Of a DNA stretch of 48,848 nucleotides, positions 15,119 through 22,893 are shown one piece after another. Below the pieces are notes generated by a model, which ran no database searches, was not told the origin of the DNA, and worked only from the letters and a program-made list of their open reading frames with translations. The position numbers were made by a program, and so were the translations under genes. This stretch comes from Syntrophobacterales bacterium Delta_02 (GTDB taxonomy: Bacteria > Desulfobacterota > Syntrophorhabdia > Syntrophorhabdales > Syntrophorhabdaceae). The DNA lies in NCBI GenBank assembly GCA_001603955.1, contig LVAA01000021.1, positions 131,391 through 180,238 on the forward strand, read 5' to 3'. The first letter of the stretch is position 1. Each line of letters begins with the position of its first letter.

Positions 15119-15825
15119 TGGTATTCCTCTTCCATTTCCATGAGGTTCTTGCCGAAGGCGATGGCGTGTTTTTCCATCTCTCTCGCGGCGGTTTCCGGGT
15201 CGCCGGCGATGACAGCTTCGACTGCTGCATCGTGGAGACCTGCGGGATGGAGTTTCTGGGTATCGGGTTTAACGGCTTCGACGACCTGTTTCGTGAGCCT
15301 CATGACGCTGGTGACGAGGGCTTCAAAGAACCGGTTCCCGCACATTTCGGCGAGGATATAGTGAACGGTGGTCTTTCGATCGACCTCTTCCGAGAGTGTC
15401 GGGCCGGGGCTCCTTTCAGCCTCTAGGGCATCTCTCAGCCGCCGGGCGTATTCGTCGTTCACGTGGAGCGCGGCAAGGCGTGCCACCTCGGGTTCGATAA
15501 GGCGACGGACCTGGTAGAGTTCGGGAATGGATATTTTCTCACAGAGAAAGAGATCGAGGAAGGAGTTGGTAAGCTGCTGGAAGGACAGGTCGGTGACGAA
15601 GGCTCCACCCGTTATGCCCTGGCGGGTGACAACAAAACCACTATTCTCGAGGGCTCTCAGTGCCTCCCTGATAGCCACACGGCTTACCTGGAAGTCTTCG
15701 GCCAGGTCCCGCTCGGAAGGCAGCTTGTCGCCGGGTTTGAAGTGACCGAGGAGGATGGACTGTTTTAGCTGCTCCGTCACCTCGTTGGAGATCCGTAAAG
15801 GTTTTATGGGAGTGAACATAGCCAT
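15100..15825 (-). CDS. GntR-family regulator, FCD (FadR) type
   Basis: 241-residue DNA-binding regulator. The N-terminal winged helix-turn-helix includes GDKLPSERDLAEDFQVSRVA and REALRALENSGFV. The all-helical FCD ligand domain has RRLIEPEVARLAALH and metal/ligand-site His residues (VHYILAEMCGN, LHDAAVEAVIAGD). FCD regulators respond to organic acids or their CoA esters. It is divergent from the TRAP binding protein and CoA-ligase locus and probably represses it, with a candidate operator at 15871. ATG 15825 is my choice; ATG 15819 and GTG 15855 are possible, none with a good ribosome-binding site. The stop codon lies inside repeat A1. Confidence 0.85.
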   Translation of the reverse strand: MAMFTPIKPLRISNEVTEQLKQSILLGHFKPGDKLPSERDLAEDFQVSRVAIREALRALENSGFVVTRQGITGGAFVTDLSFQQLTNSFLDLFLCEKISIPELYQVRRLIEPEVARLAALHVNDEYARRLRDALEAERSPGPTLSEEVDRKTTVHYILAEMCGNRFFEALVTSVMRLTKQVVEAVKPDTQKLHPAGLHDAAVEAVIAGDPETAAREMEKHAIAFGKNLMEMEEEYHKTKTV

Positions 15826-15870
15826 CGTGCTGGTGATATCATATGTCAGGTCCACGGCAATTGCAATAAA

Positions 15871-15906
15871 TTTTTTGTTGACAAAAAAGTTCGAAAGGAA
15901 TAAATA
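15871..15906 (+). promoter_or_regulatory. Promoter with overlapping GntR operator
   Basis: TTTTTTGT-TG-ACAAAAAA (15871-15888) is a perfect 8-bp inverted repeat whose core TTGTTGACAA fits the xTxGTxxACxAx pattern of FCD operators. It contains a TTGACA -35 box; with 17 bp spacing the -10 would be TAAATA (weak), reading towards the binding-protein gene at 16040. Operator and promoter overlap suggests repression by the divergent regulator. Confidence 0.5.
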
Positions 15907-16039
15907 TTATACCAATAGACAAGGGTTACTGGGGGGGGATCATTCGAATCCCTAAAACACACAACAAGGCAGACGAGAACCCGCATATGAGGCAACACGT
16001 ATCCCTTTCCGGGATATACAAAATAACAGGGGGTTCGTT

Positions 16040-17071
16040 ATGAACAGGAGGAGCAGTCTTGGTGCAACGGTCGTAGTCTGTATGTTTTTGTTTGTCCTTC
16101 TCACTGGTTCCGTACCATCGTATGCTCAGGAGAAGGTCATAACCCTGAATTTCTCGAATTTCTTTCCCGCATCCCACAAGAACAGCCTTATTATGGTCGA
16201 TTGGTGCAAGGAGATCGAAAAGAGGACAAAGGGCAAGGTGAAGTTCACATACTATCCCGCCGCCGTTCTCACCCCGGCCAGTCAGACCTACGACAGTGTT
16301 GTGAAGGGCATCGCCGATGTAGGCGAGAGCGTTGTCGGTTACACGAAAGGCAGGTTTCCCATGACGGAGGTTATCGACCTGCCCCTGGGCTATAAGAAAG
16401 CCTACCCGGCGACGAAGATGATAAACGCCTACTTCAAGAAATTCAACCCGAAGGAATTCGATCAGGTACAGGTGATGTACCTTCACGCTCATGGACCGGG
16501 CATACTCTTCACGAAAAGACCCGTCCATAACCTCGAGGAACTCAAGGGAATGAAGGTCCGGTCGACGGGCTTCAGCGCGAACGTTGCCGCCGCTCTCGGA
16601 GCCTCTCCCGTTGCGATGCCCCAGACGGAATCCTACGAGGCGCTCCGCACCGGAGTCGTGGAAGGTATCCTGAATCCCATAGAGGCCATGAAGGGCTGGA
16701 AGATCGGAGAGGTGGTCAAATACACCATCGAAAACTACGGTTCGGCTTACACCACGTCCTTCTTCGTTGTCATGAACAAGCAAAAGTGGAATTCCCTCCC
16801 GCCCGACGTCCAGAAGACCATAGAAGGCGTAAACGAGGAGTGGATAGAGAAACAGGGCAAACTGTGGGATGAGATAGACAAGGAAGGCAAGGAGTACATG
16901 ATCCAGCGCAAGAACCAGTTCATCGCCCTGTCCAGGGAGGAGGACGCTAGGTGGGCAGCGAAGGTAAAGCCCATCATCGACCAGTATGCGAAAGACCTCA
17001 AGGCAAAGGGCCTCCCCGGTGACGAGGCGGTGAAGTTCTGTGTCGACTATCTCAAGGCGAACCAGAAATAA
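16040..17071 (+). CDS. TRAP-type substrate-binding protein (orphan DctP)
   Basis: 343 residues with a signal peptide cleaved after SYAQ. DctP family features: FFPASHKNSLIMVDWCKEIE at the N-terminus, GMKVRSTGFSANVAAALGAS with the substrate-clamp Arg, and AMPQTESYEALRTGVVEG. No dctQM genes follow, so it must work with a membrane pair elsewhere. Placement between an FCD GntR regulator and an acyl-CoA ligase points to an aromatic or other carboxylic acid as ligand, an inference from context. ATG 16040 has AACAGGGGG upstream. A large inverted repeat lies between it and the ligase gene. Confidence 0.88.
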   Translation: MNRRSSLGATVVVCMFLFVLLTGSVPSYAQEKVITLNFSNFFPASHKNSLIMVDWCKEIEKRTKGKVKFTYYPAAVLTPASQTYDSVVKGIADVGESVVGYTKGRFPMTEVIDLPLGYKKAYPATKMINAYFKKFNPKEFDQVQVMYLHAHGPGILFTKRPVHNLEELKGMKVRSTGFSANVAAALGASPVAMPQTESYEALRTGVVEGILNPIEAMKGWKIGEVVKYTIENYGSAYTTSFFVVMNKQKWNSLPPDVQKTIEGVNEEWIEKQGKLWDEIDKEGKEYMIQRKNQFIALSREEDARWAAKVKPIIDQYAKDLKAKGLPGDEAVKFCVDYLKANQK

Positions 17072-17082
17072 GGGACCAGGCG

Positions 17083-17141
17083 GCATTGCGGGCCGGGACC
17101 TACCCCCTCCTGAAAAGGCACCGGCGACCGGCTCGCAATGC
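17083..17141 (+). promoter_or_regulatory. Intercistronic hairpin after the binding-protein gene
   Basis: GCATTGCGGGCCGG (17083) pairs with CCGGCTCGCAATGC (17128) at 13 of 14 positions, with about 31 nt between. There is no T-run. Like the dctP-dctQ hairpin it probably favours high levels of the receptor message relative to the downstream enzymes. Confidence 0.5.
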
Positions 17142-17188
17142 GTAAAACGTTATTCGAACCAGACTCAACTCAGGGAGGTTGCGGCAAC

Positions 17189-18523
17189 ATGGCAAATCAG
17201 ACGAATATGTACTGGAATCCGATCCTCGAGACGATGCCGAGAGAAAAACTGCGCGAGCTCCAGCTCAGAAAGTTCAGGAGGATAGTGGAGTACGCCTACG
17301 AGAATTCGCCCTTCTACCGGAGGCTTTACAGTGACGCCGGCATGGAGCCCGGTGATATCAAAACCTTCGAGGACATCGCGAAGGTCCCGAAAACGGATAA
17401 AGGGATGCTGAGGCAGGTGCAGGAGAACCCGCCCTTTCCTTACGGCGATATCCTCACCGTTCCATTGGATGATGTGACCGAGTTCAGGCAGACGAGTGGA
17501 ACGACGGGTACTCCCGTTTATCAGGCCGACACCTGGCAGGACTGGGAGTGGTGGTCCGAATGCTGGTCCTATATCCTCTACGCACAGGGGTACAGGTCGT
17601 CGGACAGGGTCTTCCTGCCCTTCGGCTACAATATATTCGTCGCCTTCTGGGCGGGGCATTACGCGGCGGAAAAGGTCGGGTGCGAGGTCGTGCCCGGCGG
17701 GGTTCTCGACACCGAGGCCCGCATTCTCAAGATGCAGGAACTGAAGTGCACGGCGTTCATGGCGACGCCGACATACGTCCTGGGGATGGCCGACACGGCC
17801 CGGAAGATGGGTATCGACCCGACCAGGGACCTGAACATACAAAGGATAACCTGCGCCGGTGAGCCCGGAGCCAGCATACCTGCCACCAAGAAGCGTATCG
17901 AGGAGGCCTGGAACGCAAAGGTCTACGACCACGTAGGTGCCACAGAGATCGGGGCATGGAGTTACGAGTGTCTCGCACAGTCGGGGGGGCTTCACGTTAA
18001 CGACGCTTTCTTTCTCGTAGAGATCGAGGACGTCGAAACGGGCGAGATCATAGAGGCCCCGGGGAAGAACGGCAAGATGGTCATCACGGCCTTTGACAGG
18101 GTTGCGAAACCCTGCATACGCTTTGATTCCAAGGATGTCATCCGGTGGTCCGACCGTGCCTGCGGGTGCGGCCGGACCTTCAGGATGATCGACGGCGGAG
18201 TGGTCGGCAGGGTCGACGACATCACGAAGGTGAAGGGTGTGCTCCTGGCTCCCACGGCCATCGAGGAAGTGGTGAGGAGCATCCCGGAGATCGGCAACGA
18301 CTACCAGGTGACGGTGACCAAGAGGGGAGACATCGACGATATCCTTCTCGAGATAGAGATGATGCCGGGGATGGAGACGAAACAGGAAGAGGTCCTCGCC
18401 CGCCTCAAGGACCAGTTGCGTGTTCGCGTCAACCTGGGTTTCAAGATCACCGTCCACCCCTTCGGCGTCGTGCCGAGGTACGAGGTGAAGGCAAAGAGGT
18501 TCAAGGACCTGAGGAAACACTAG
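17189..18523 (+). CDS. AMP-forming acyl-CoA ligase, PaaK-like
   Basis: 444 residues, the length of phenylacetate-CoA ligases. The start at ATG 17189 has GGGAGG upstream and gives MANQTNMYWNPILETMPREK, typical for the family. The adenylation P-loop QTSGTTGTPVY lies near residue 102, VGATEIGAWSYEC is the A5 region and FDRVAKPCIRFDSKDV the A7/A8 region. Cysteines in CGCGRTFRMIDG match the family. It would activate an aromatic or related carboxylate to its CoA thioester with ATP. It is followed by a molybdenum hydroxylase as in 4-hydroxybenzoate-type pathways, but the true substrate cannot be told. Confidence 0.88.
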   Translation: MANQTNMYWNPILETMPREKLRELQLRKFRRIVEYAYENSPFYRRLYSDAGMEPGDIKTFEDIAKVPKTDKGMLRQVQENPPFPYGDILTVPLDDVTEFRQTSGTTGTPVYQADTWQDWEWWSECWSYILYAQGYRSSDRVFLPFGYNIFVAFWAGHYAAEKVGCEVVPGGVLDTEARILKMQELKCTAFMATPTYVLGMADTARKMGIDPTRDLNIQRITCAGEPGASIPATKKRIEEAWNAKVYDHVGATEIGAWSYECLAQSGGLHVNDAFFLVEIEDVETGEIIEAPGKNGKMVITAFDRVAKPCIRFDSKDVIRWSDRACGCGRTFRMIDGGVVGRVDDITKVKGVLLAPTAIEEVVRSIPEIGNDYQVTVTKRGDIDDILLEIEMMPGMETKQEEVLARLKDQLRVRVNLGFKITVHPFGVVPRYEVKAKRFKDLRKH

Positions 18524-18529
18524 AAAACC

Positions 18530-18610
18530 GTTTCAGGTTCCAGGTCTCAGGTCTCAGGCCTTCAACCCGCAACCGGGGACGGTCTTTCCCTGAGACCTGG
18601 AACCTGAAAC
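18530..18610. repeat. Long hairpin element, TTTCAGGTTCCAG family, copy B1
   Basis: A perfect 22-bp stem: the left arm at 18530-18551 starts GTTTCAGGTTCC and the right arm at 18589-18610 is its exact inverse, with a 37-nt loop. It begins six bases after the ligase stop codon. Related elements lie at 19037-19127 and 48394-48437. Confidence 0.8.
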
Positions 18611-18637
18611 ATGAGACCATTTTTTCAGGAGATGACC

Positions 18638-18817
18638 ATGATGGATGACGCTAAGATAGCCGAGATGGACAGGAAGATCGAAGCTCTCAGGGAGATGGTG
18701 CAGGACCTTATCGACTCCTCGGGAGACGTGGAGGCCGTGAGGAGGAATGCGAAGCGCATACTGGCGAGCGTGAGGATGCTCGAGATCAATATCAGCGACG
18801 CCGCCGCCGGAGCCTGA
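18638..18817 (+). CDS. Small coiled-coil protein, unknown function
   Basis: 59 residues, helical, with heptad-like spacing (MDRKIEALREMVQDLIDSS...VRRNAKRILASVRMLEI). ATG 18638 is preceded by AGGAG at 6-bp spacing. It sits between the CoA ligase and the ThiS-like gene in the same direction and is 11 bp from the latter. It might be an assembly or scaffold factor for the ligase or molybdenum enzyme; nothing in the sequence proves this. Confidence 0.65.
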   Translation: MMDDAKIAEMDRKIEALREMVQDLIDSSGDVEAVRRNAKRILASVRMLEINISDAAAGA

Positions 18818-18828
18818 ACGAAAGGAAA

Positions 18829-19029
18829 ATGGACATCATCTTTAACGGCGTACGCGAGAGCGTACCGGAGAACACTACCATATCGGACCTGGTCGTCAGG
18901 ACAGGCGAGAAGGACGGAGGGCTCATCGTGGAAGTGAACAGGAGATTCATCTTTCCCGCCAACTACGGAAAGACTTTCCTGTCAGAGGGCGATACGGTAG
19001 AATTCATCAACCCGGATTTTGGAGGATAG
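18829..19029 (+). CDS. ThiS/MoaD-like sulfur-carrier protein
   Basis: 66 residues with the beta-grasp pattern of ThiS (MDIIFNGVRESVPENTTISD, GLIVEVNRRFI, LSEGDTVEFINPDFGG) and the essential C-terminal Gly-Gly. Such carriers are adenylated and thiocarboxylated by an E1-like enzyme (ThiF/MoeB, not present here) and donate sulfur. Thiamine genes are absent; the neighbours are an acyl-CoA ligase and a molybdenum hydroxylase, so a role in sulfur supply to the molybdenum cofactor or in a thioacid step is conceivable. Both are inference. Confidence 0.75.
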   Translation: MDIIFNGVRESVPENTTISDLVVRTGEKDGGLIVEVNRRFIFPANYGKTFLSEGDTVEFINPDFGG

Positions 19030-19036
19030 GATAGGA

Positions 19037-19127
19037 CGGTTCCAAGTCTCATGTCTCAAGTTCCAGGTCAAAGACGGAAGATTGCCGGGATGGACGACCT
19101 GAAACCTGAAACGTGAAACCTGGAACG
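19037..19127. repeat. Inverted element, TTTCAGGTTCCAG family, copy B2
   Basis: Left arm 19037-19069 (GGTTCCAAGTCTCATG...) and right arm 19096-19127 are imperfect inverse copies made of about 7-bp units (ggtctca, ggtttca, ggttcca). It starts eight bases after the ThiS-like stop codon and ends just before the ribosome-binding site of the FAD-subunit gene. Confidence 0.7.
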
Positions 19128-19146
19128 GTGATTAAAGGAGGTATTA

Positions 19147-20043
19147 ATGTTACTGTTGCCTAAGTTCGACTATGAGGAGCCGAAGAGCCTGCCGGAAGCA
19201 CTGGCGATGCTGTCGGAGTTAAAGGGGAATGGAAAGGTTGTCGCCGGGGGCACGGACCTTCTGGTGAACATGAAGAAGGGGACAGTCAGGCCGGCGTGCC
19301 TTGTGAGCCTGAAGAAGGTGGATGGGCTCCGGGAGATCTCCGGGGAGGATGGCAGTCTCGCCATCGGCTCCCACGTGACGGTGTCGGAGATCGCCGAGTC
19401 TGACCGTGTGGCCTCCGCCTTCCCGGTACTGGCCCGGTCCGCCTCAGGTCTGGGATCGCCGCTCATCAGGAACCGTGCGACCATCGGGGGAAACATAGTG
19501 ACCGCACGGCCGGCGGCGGACCTCCCGCCCGCCCTCCTGGTGCTGGGGGCCAGCGTGGAACTCAAAGGGAAAGGCAAAGACAGGACAGTTCCCCTCGACA
19601 ACTTCTTCACGGGACCGGGGACCTCTGTGATAGAGACCGGTGAGGTGCTGACAAGGATCGTCATCCCCTCCGCGCCGCCGTACACGGGCGGCGATTATAT
19701 CAAGCTCGGCCACAGGGCGGCCCTTGAGATCGCCATCGTCGCGGTGGCCTCGAGGCTGACCCTCGACAAGCCTGACGGGGTGATCGTCGATGTACGCGTC
19801 ATTCTGAGTTCCGTGGCGCCCACCGCCGTACACGCAGTGTCGGCGGAAAAGGCCCTCACGGGCCAGCACCCGTCGGAAGAACTCTTTGCGAAGGCCGCCG
19901 CCCTCGCGGTCGGTGATTCATCTCCCATCACCGACATACGCGGCGGGGCCGAATACCGCCGGGATATGGTGAACACCCTTGTAAAGAGGACGCTGCTCAA
20001 GGCTTTCAATGATGCCCGGGCCATGAAAGGGGGGAATGCGTGA
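19147..20043 (+). CDS. Molybdenum hydroxylase FAD-binding subunit (CoxM/XdhB family)
   Basis: 298 residues, medium subunit of a xanthine-dehydrogenase-family enzyme. FAD-binding motifs: VVAGGTDLLVNMK near residue 32 and RNRATIGGNIVTARPAADLPP near 115. It passes electrons from the Fe-S subunit to FAD. It lacks the extra cysteine-bearing loop that carries a [4Fe-4S] cluster in the beta subunit of 4-hydroxybenzoyl-CoA reductase, arguing against a true HcrB. ATG 19147 has AAAGGAGG upstream. Its stop overlaps the next start. Confidence 0.88.
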   Translation: MLLLPKFDYEEPKSLPEALAMLSELKGNGKVVAGGTDLLVNMKKGTVRPACLVSLKKVDGLREISGEDGSLAIGSHVTVSEIAESDRVASAFPVLARSASGLGSPLIRNRATIGGNIVTARPAADLPPALLVLGASVELKGKGKDRTVPLDNFFTGPGTSVIETGEVLTRIVIPSAPPYTGGDYIKLGHRAALEIAIVAVASRLTLDKPDGVIVDVRVILSSVAPTAVHAVSAEKALTGQHPSEELFAKAAALAVGDSSPITDIRGGAEYRRDMVNTLVKRTLLKAFNDARAMKGGNA

Positions 20044-20513
20044 TGAAGAAACTGATCACTTTCACAGTGAACGACAGGGAATACGAGGTGGCCGTTGCCC
20101 CCAACAAGACCCTCACCCAGGTGTTGCGTGACGACCTGAACCTTCTGGGAACGAAGGAGGGATGCGGTGTGGGCGATTGCGGTGCGTGCACCGTGATCCT
20201 CGACGGCAAACCGGTGAACTCCTGCCTTGTCCTGGCCGTTCAGGCCGACGGTTCGACCATAAAGACGATAGAAGGGGTGGCTGAGGGCGACTCTCTTCAT
20301 CCTGTCCAGGAGACATTCGTGGAAATGGGTGCCATCCAGTGTGGTTTCTGCACCCCGGGAATGATCCTTTCCGCCACGAGCCTTCTCGAGAAGAATCCCC
20401 ACCCGACGGAGCAGGAGGTGAGGCAGGCCCTTTCGGGGAACCTCTGCCGTTGCACGGGATATCAGAAGATCGTGGAGGCCGTGCAGGAAGCCGCCAGAAG
20501 AATGAAGGGATGA
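20043..20513 (+). CDS. Molybdenum hydroxylase 2Fe-2S subunit (CoxS/XdhC-type small subunit)
   Basis: 156 residues, standard for the small subunit. The N-terminal plant-type [2Fe-2S] domain shows GCGVGDCGACTVILDGKPV plus a further Cys in VNSC. The C-terminal domain shows the second cluster, IQCGFCTPGMI and LCRCTGYQKIVEAV. It relays electrons from molybdopterin to FAD. The ATG overlaps the FAD-subunit stop (TGATG). All eight cluster cysteines are present. Confidence 0.92.
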   Translation: MKKLITFTVNDREYEVAVAPNKTLTQVLRDDLNLLGTKEGCGVGDCGACTVILDGKPVNSCLVLAVQADGSTIKTIEGVAEGDSLHPVQETFVEMGAIQCGFCTPGMILSATSLLEKNPHPTEQEVRQALSGNLCRCTGYQKIVEAVQEAARRMKG

Positions 20514-20532
20514 CGAGGAGGAGGCAAGGACT

Positions 20533-22884
20533 ATGAAGGCATACAACGTGATAAATACGCGGCTGCCCAGGGTGGATGCCAGGGCGAAAGCGACGGGCGA
20601 CGCCCGCTATGCGGCGGACCTCAGCATGTCCAACATGCTTTACGGGGCGATGCTGCAGAGTCCCCTGGCACACGCGAAGATACTGAATATCGACACTACA
20701 GCGGCGAAGAGGCTTCCAGGAGTCAGGGACGTGGTCACATGGAAGGAGGCGGGGCTTGTCAAGTATGGTGTCAGCCCGGCCCGGTATGACGAGCAGGTCT
20801 TCTGCTCCGACAAGGTCCGCTATGTCGGCGACGAGGTGGCGGCGGTCGCGGCAGTCGACCTCGAAACAGCGATGGAGGCAGTGTCCCTCATCAAGGTCGA
20901 TTATGAGGAGCTTCCGGCGTTTCTCGATATCGGATCGGCCATGGCGGAAGGGGCGATCGCCATACATGAGGATTTTCCCGGAAACGTGAGCGCCGAGGTA
21001 CACCAGGAATTCGGCAACTTTGAAGAGGCGTTGAAGGAGTGCGACATCGTCCGGACCGACACGTTCATGAACAAGAGGCAGGACGGCGGGTTCCTGGAAC
21101 CCCAGGCGTGCCTTGCCCAGTACGACCTCAACGGGAACCTCACGCTCTGGTCGTCGACGCAATCGGTCCACTATGTCCAGAGAAGCATCGCCATGGTGCT
21201 CGGCATCCCGGTGGGTAAGGTTCGCGTTGTAAAGCCCTACGTGGGGGGTGGTTTCGGCCCCAAGGCGGCGGTGAACGCCATGGAGATCGCGGCGTGCCTC
21301 ATGTCGAGGCGTACAGGCAAGCCGGTGAAGATGGTCTTCTCCCGGGAACAGGTGTTCCTGCATTCCCGTGCACGCCATCAGTTCACCCACGAGTTGACGA
21401 CGGGCGTGAAGAAGGACGGGACGATCTTTGCCCTCAGGAACGTCTGTCATCTCGACGGTGGAGCGTATTCAAGCTTCGGCATCGCGACGATCTATTATGC
21501 CGGCTCGCTCCTCGGCGCGCCCTACAAGCTTCCGAACATGAAATACGACGGTTACCGCATTTACACGAACAAGCCCACCTGCGGCGCCCAGCGCGGACAC
21601 GGAGGCGTTGCCGCACGGGCGGGATGGGAACAGCAGCTCGACATCATCGCCGCCGAGCTTAACATGGACCCCGTGGAGTTCAGGCTGAAGAACATGATGA
21701 AGACCGGCGATGTGACCTGCAACGACTTCAACATGTCGAGCCTCGGCATGAAGGAGTGCCTCGAGGGAGTGCGCGACGGCTCGAACTGGACCGCCAAAAA
21801 GGGCAAACTCCCGAAAGGCAAGGGAATAGGCGTGGCCTGCGGGTTTTTCGTGTCCGGGGCCGGGTATCCCATCTACCGGTCCGAGACGTTCCATTCCACG
21901 GCAACGATCAGGCTTACCGAGGACGGCGGCGCCGTGAACCTCTATACCGCGTCGGCGGAGATAGGCCAGGGGTCGGACACGATCCTCGGGCAGATCGCCG
22001 CGGAGGCGCTCGGTGTCTCTCTCGATGACGTGAGGGTGCACTCGGGGGACACCGATTTCGGCATCGACCTGGGCGCGTATTCGTCACGGCAGACCCTCAT
22101 GTCCGGCCACGCCGTCAAGATGGCCGCGGAAGACACCAAGCGGCAGGTGCTCGAGGCGCTTTCGGAGCAGCTCAATGTGCCGGTCGCGGACATGGATATC
22201 GCGGGCGGTGTTGTCGTTTTCAAGAAGGACAAGCCCGACTTCTCCCGGTTGCGGACGATGTATGTTAAAGAGCACCGCGGATGGGAAGACCAGCCTTCGG
22301 GATCGGAGCTTACCTTCAGGGAAGCGGCGCGTGTTGCATTTCTTACCCGAGGTGTTATAATCGGTAATGGCGCGTACAAACCGGGCGAACTGGGCGGCAA
22401 GTACAAGGGTGCCGCGGTGGGGACGTCGCCGGCATATGGATGTTCGGCCCAGGTCGTCGAAGTGACGGTGGACATGGAGACGGGCAAGGTTACCGTGGAC
22501 GCAATGACCGATGCCCATGACTGCGGCTTTGCCATCAACCGCACCAATGTGGAAGGTCAGATGCAGGGATCGCTTTCCATGGGTCTTGGCGAGGCGCTCT
22601 TTGAAGAGGTGAAATTCGACACGAGGGGCCGGGTTGCCAATGCCTCCCTGGGGGAATACCGCATCCCTACTGCTCTCGACATGCCGAACGTCAAGACCGT
22701 CATAATCGAGAGCGACGAGCCGAACGGACCCTTCGGAGCCAAAGAGGTGGGGGAGGGCGCTATAATGCCTACCATTCCCGCCATCCTCAATGCCATTTAC
22801 GACGCGGTGGGGGTGAGGATCGACGAGCTTCCCATCACCTCCGAGCGTCTTTATGCGGCCATGAAGGAGAAGCAAAAGAAATAG
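20533..22884 (+). CDS. Molybdenum hydroxylase molybdopterin-binding subunit
   Basis: 783 residues, catalytic subunit. Molybdopterin contact motifs: VGGGFGPKAAVNAME (near 237), PTCGAQRGHGGVAARAGWEQ, and GQGSDTILGQIAAEALG. The catalytic Glu is Glu741 in GAKEVGEG. These enzymes hydroxylate or, as hydroxybenzoyl-CoA reductase, dehydroxylate ring carbons using water-derived oxygen. The CGAQRG loop differs from the CO-dehydrogenase CSFR loop, so CO is not the substrate; an aromatic or N-heterocyclic acid or its CoA ester is likely. No XdhC-type sulfurtransferase chaperone is encoded beside it, but a ThiS-like carrier is. Confidence 0.9.
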   Translation: MKAYNVINTRLPRVDARAKATGDARYAADLSMSNMLYGAMLQSPLAHAKILNIDTTAAKRLPGVRDVVTWKEAGLVKYGVSPARYDEQVFCSDKVRYVGDEVAAVAAVDLETAMEAVSLIKVDYEELPAFLDIGSAMAEGAIAIHEDFPGNVSAEVHQEFGNFEEALKECDIVRTDTFMNKRQDGGFLEPQACLAQYDLNGNLTLWSSTQSVHYVQRSIAMVLGIPVGKVRVVKPYVGGGFGPKAAVNAMEIAACLMSRRTGKPVKMVFSREQVFLHSRARHQFTHELTTGVKKDGTIFALRNVCHLDGGAYSSFGIATIYYAGSLLGAPYKLPNMKYDGYRIYTNKPTCGAQRGHGGVAARAGWEQQLDIIAAELNMDPVEFRLKNMMKTGDVTCNDFNMSSLGMKECLEGVRDGSNWTAKKGKLPKGKGIGVACGFFVSGAGYPIYRSETFHSTATIRLTEDGGAVNLYTASAEIGQGSDTILGQIAAEALGVSLDDVRVHSGDTDFGIDLGAYSSRQTLMSGHAVKMAAEDTKRQVLEALSEQLNVPVADMDIAGGVVVFKKDKPDFSRLRTMYVKEHRGWEDQPSGSELTFREAARVAFLTRGVIIGNGAYKPGELGGKYKGAAVGTSPAYGCSAQVVEVTVDMETGKVTVDAMTDAHDCGFAINRTNVEGQMQGSLSMGLGEALFEEVKFDTRGRVANASLGEYRIPTALDMPNVKTVIIESDEPNGPFGAKEVGEGAIMPTIPAILNAIYDAVGVRIDELPITSERLYAAMKEKQKK

Positions 22885-22893
22885 GAGGACGAC

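Noticed and set aside
19147..22884. Aerobic CO dehydrogenase or true 4-hydroxybenzoyl-CoA reductase
   Set aside because: The large subunit lacks the CO-dehydrogenase CSFR active-site loop, and the FAD subunit lacks the Cys-containing Fe-S insertion of 4-hydroxybenzoyl-CoA reductase. Only the family assignment is kept.
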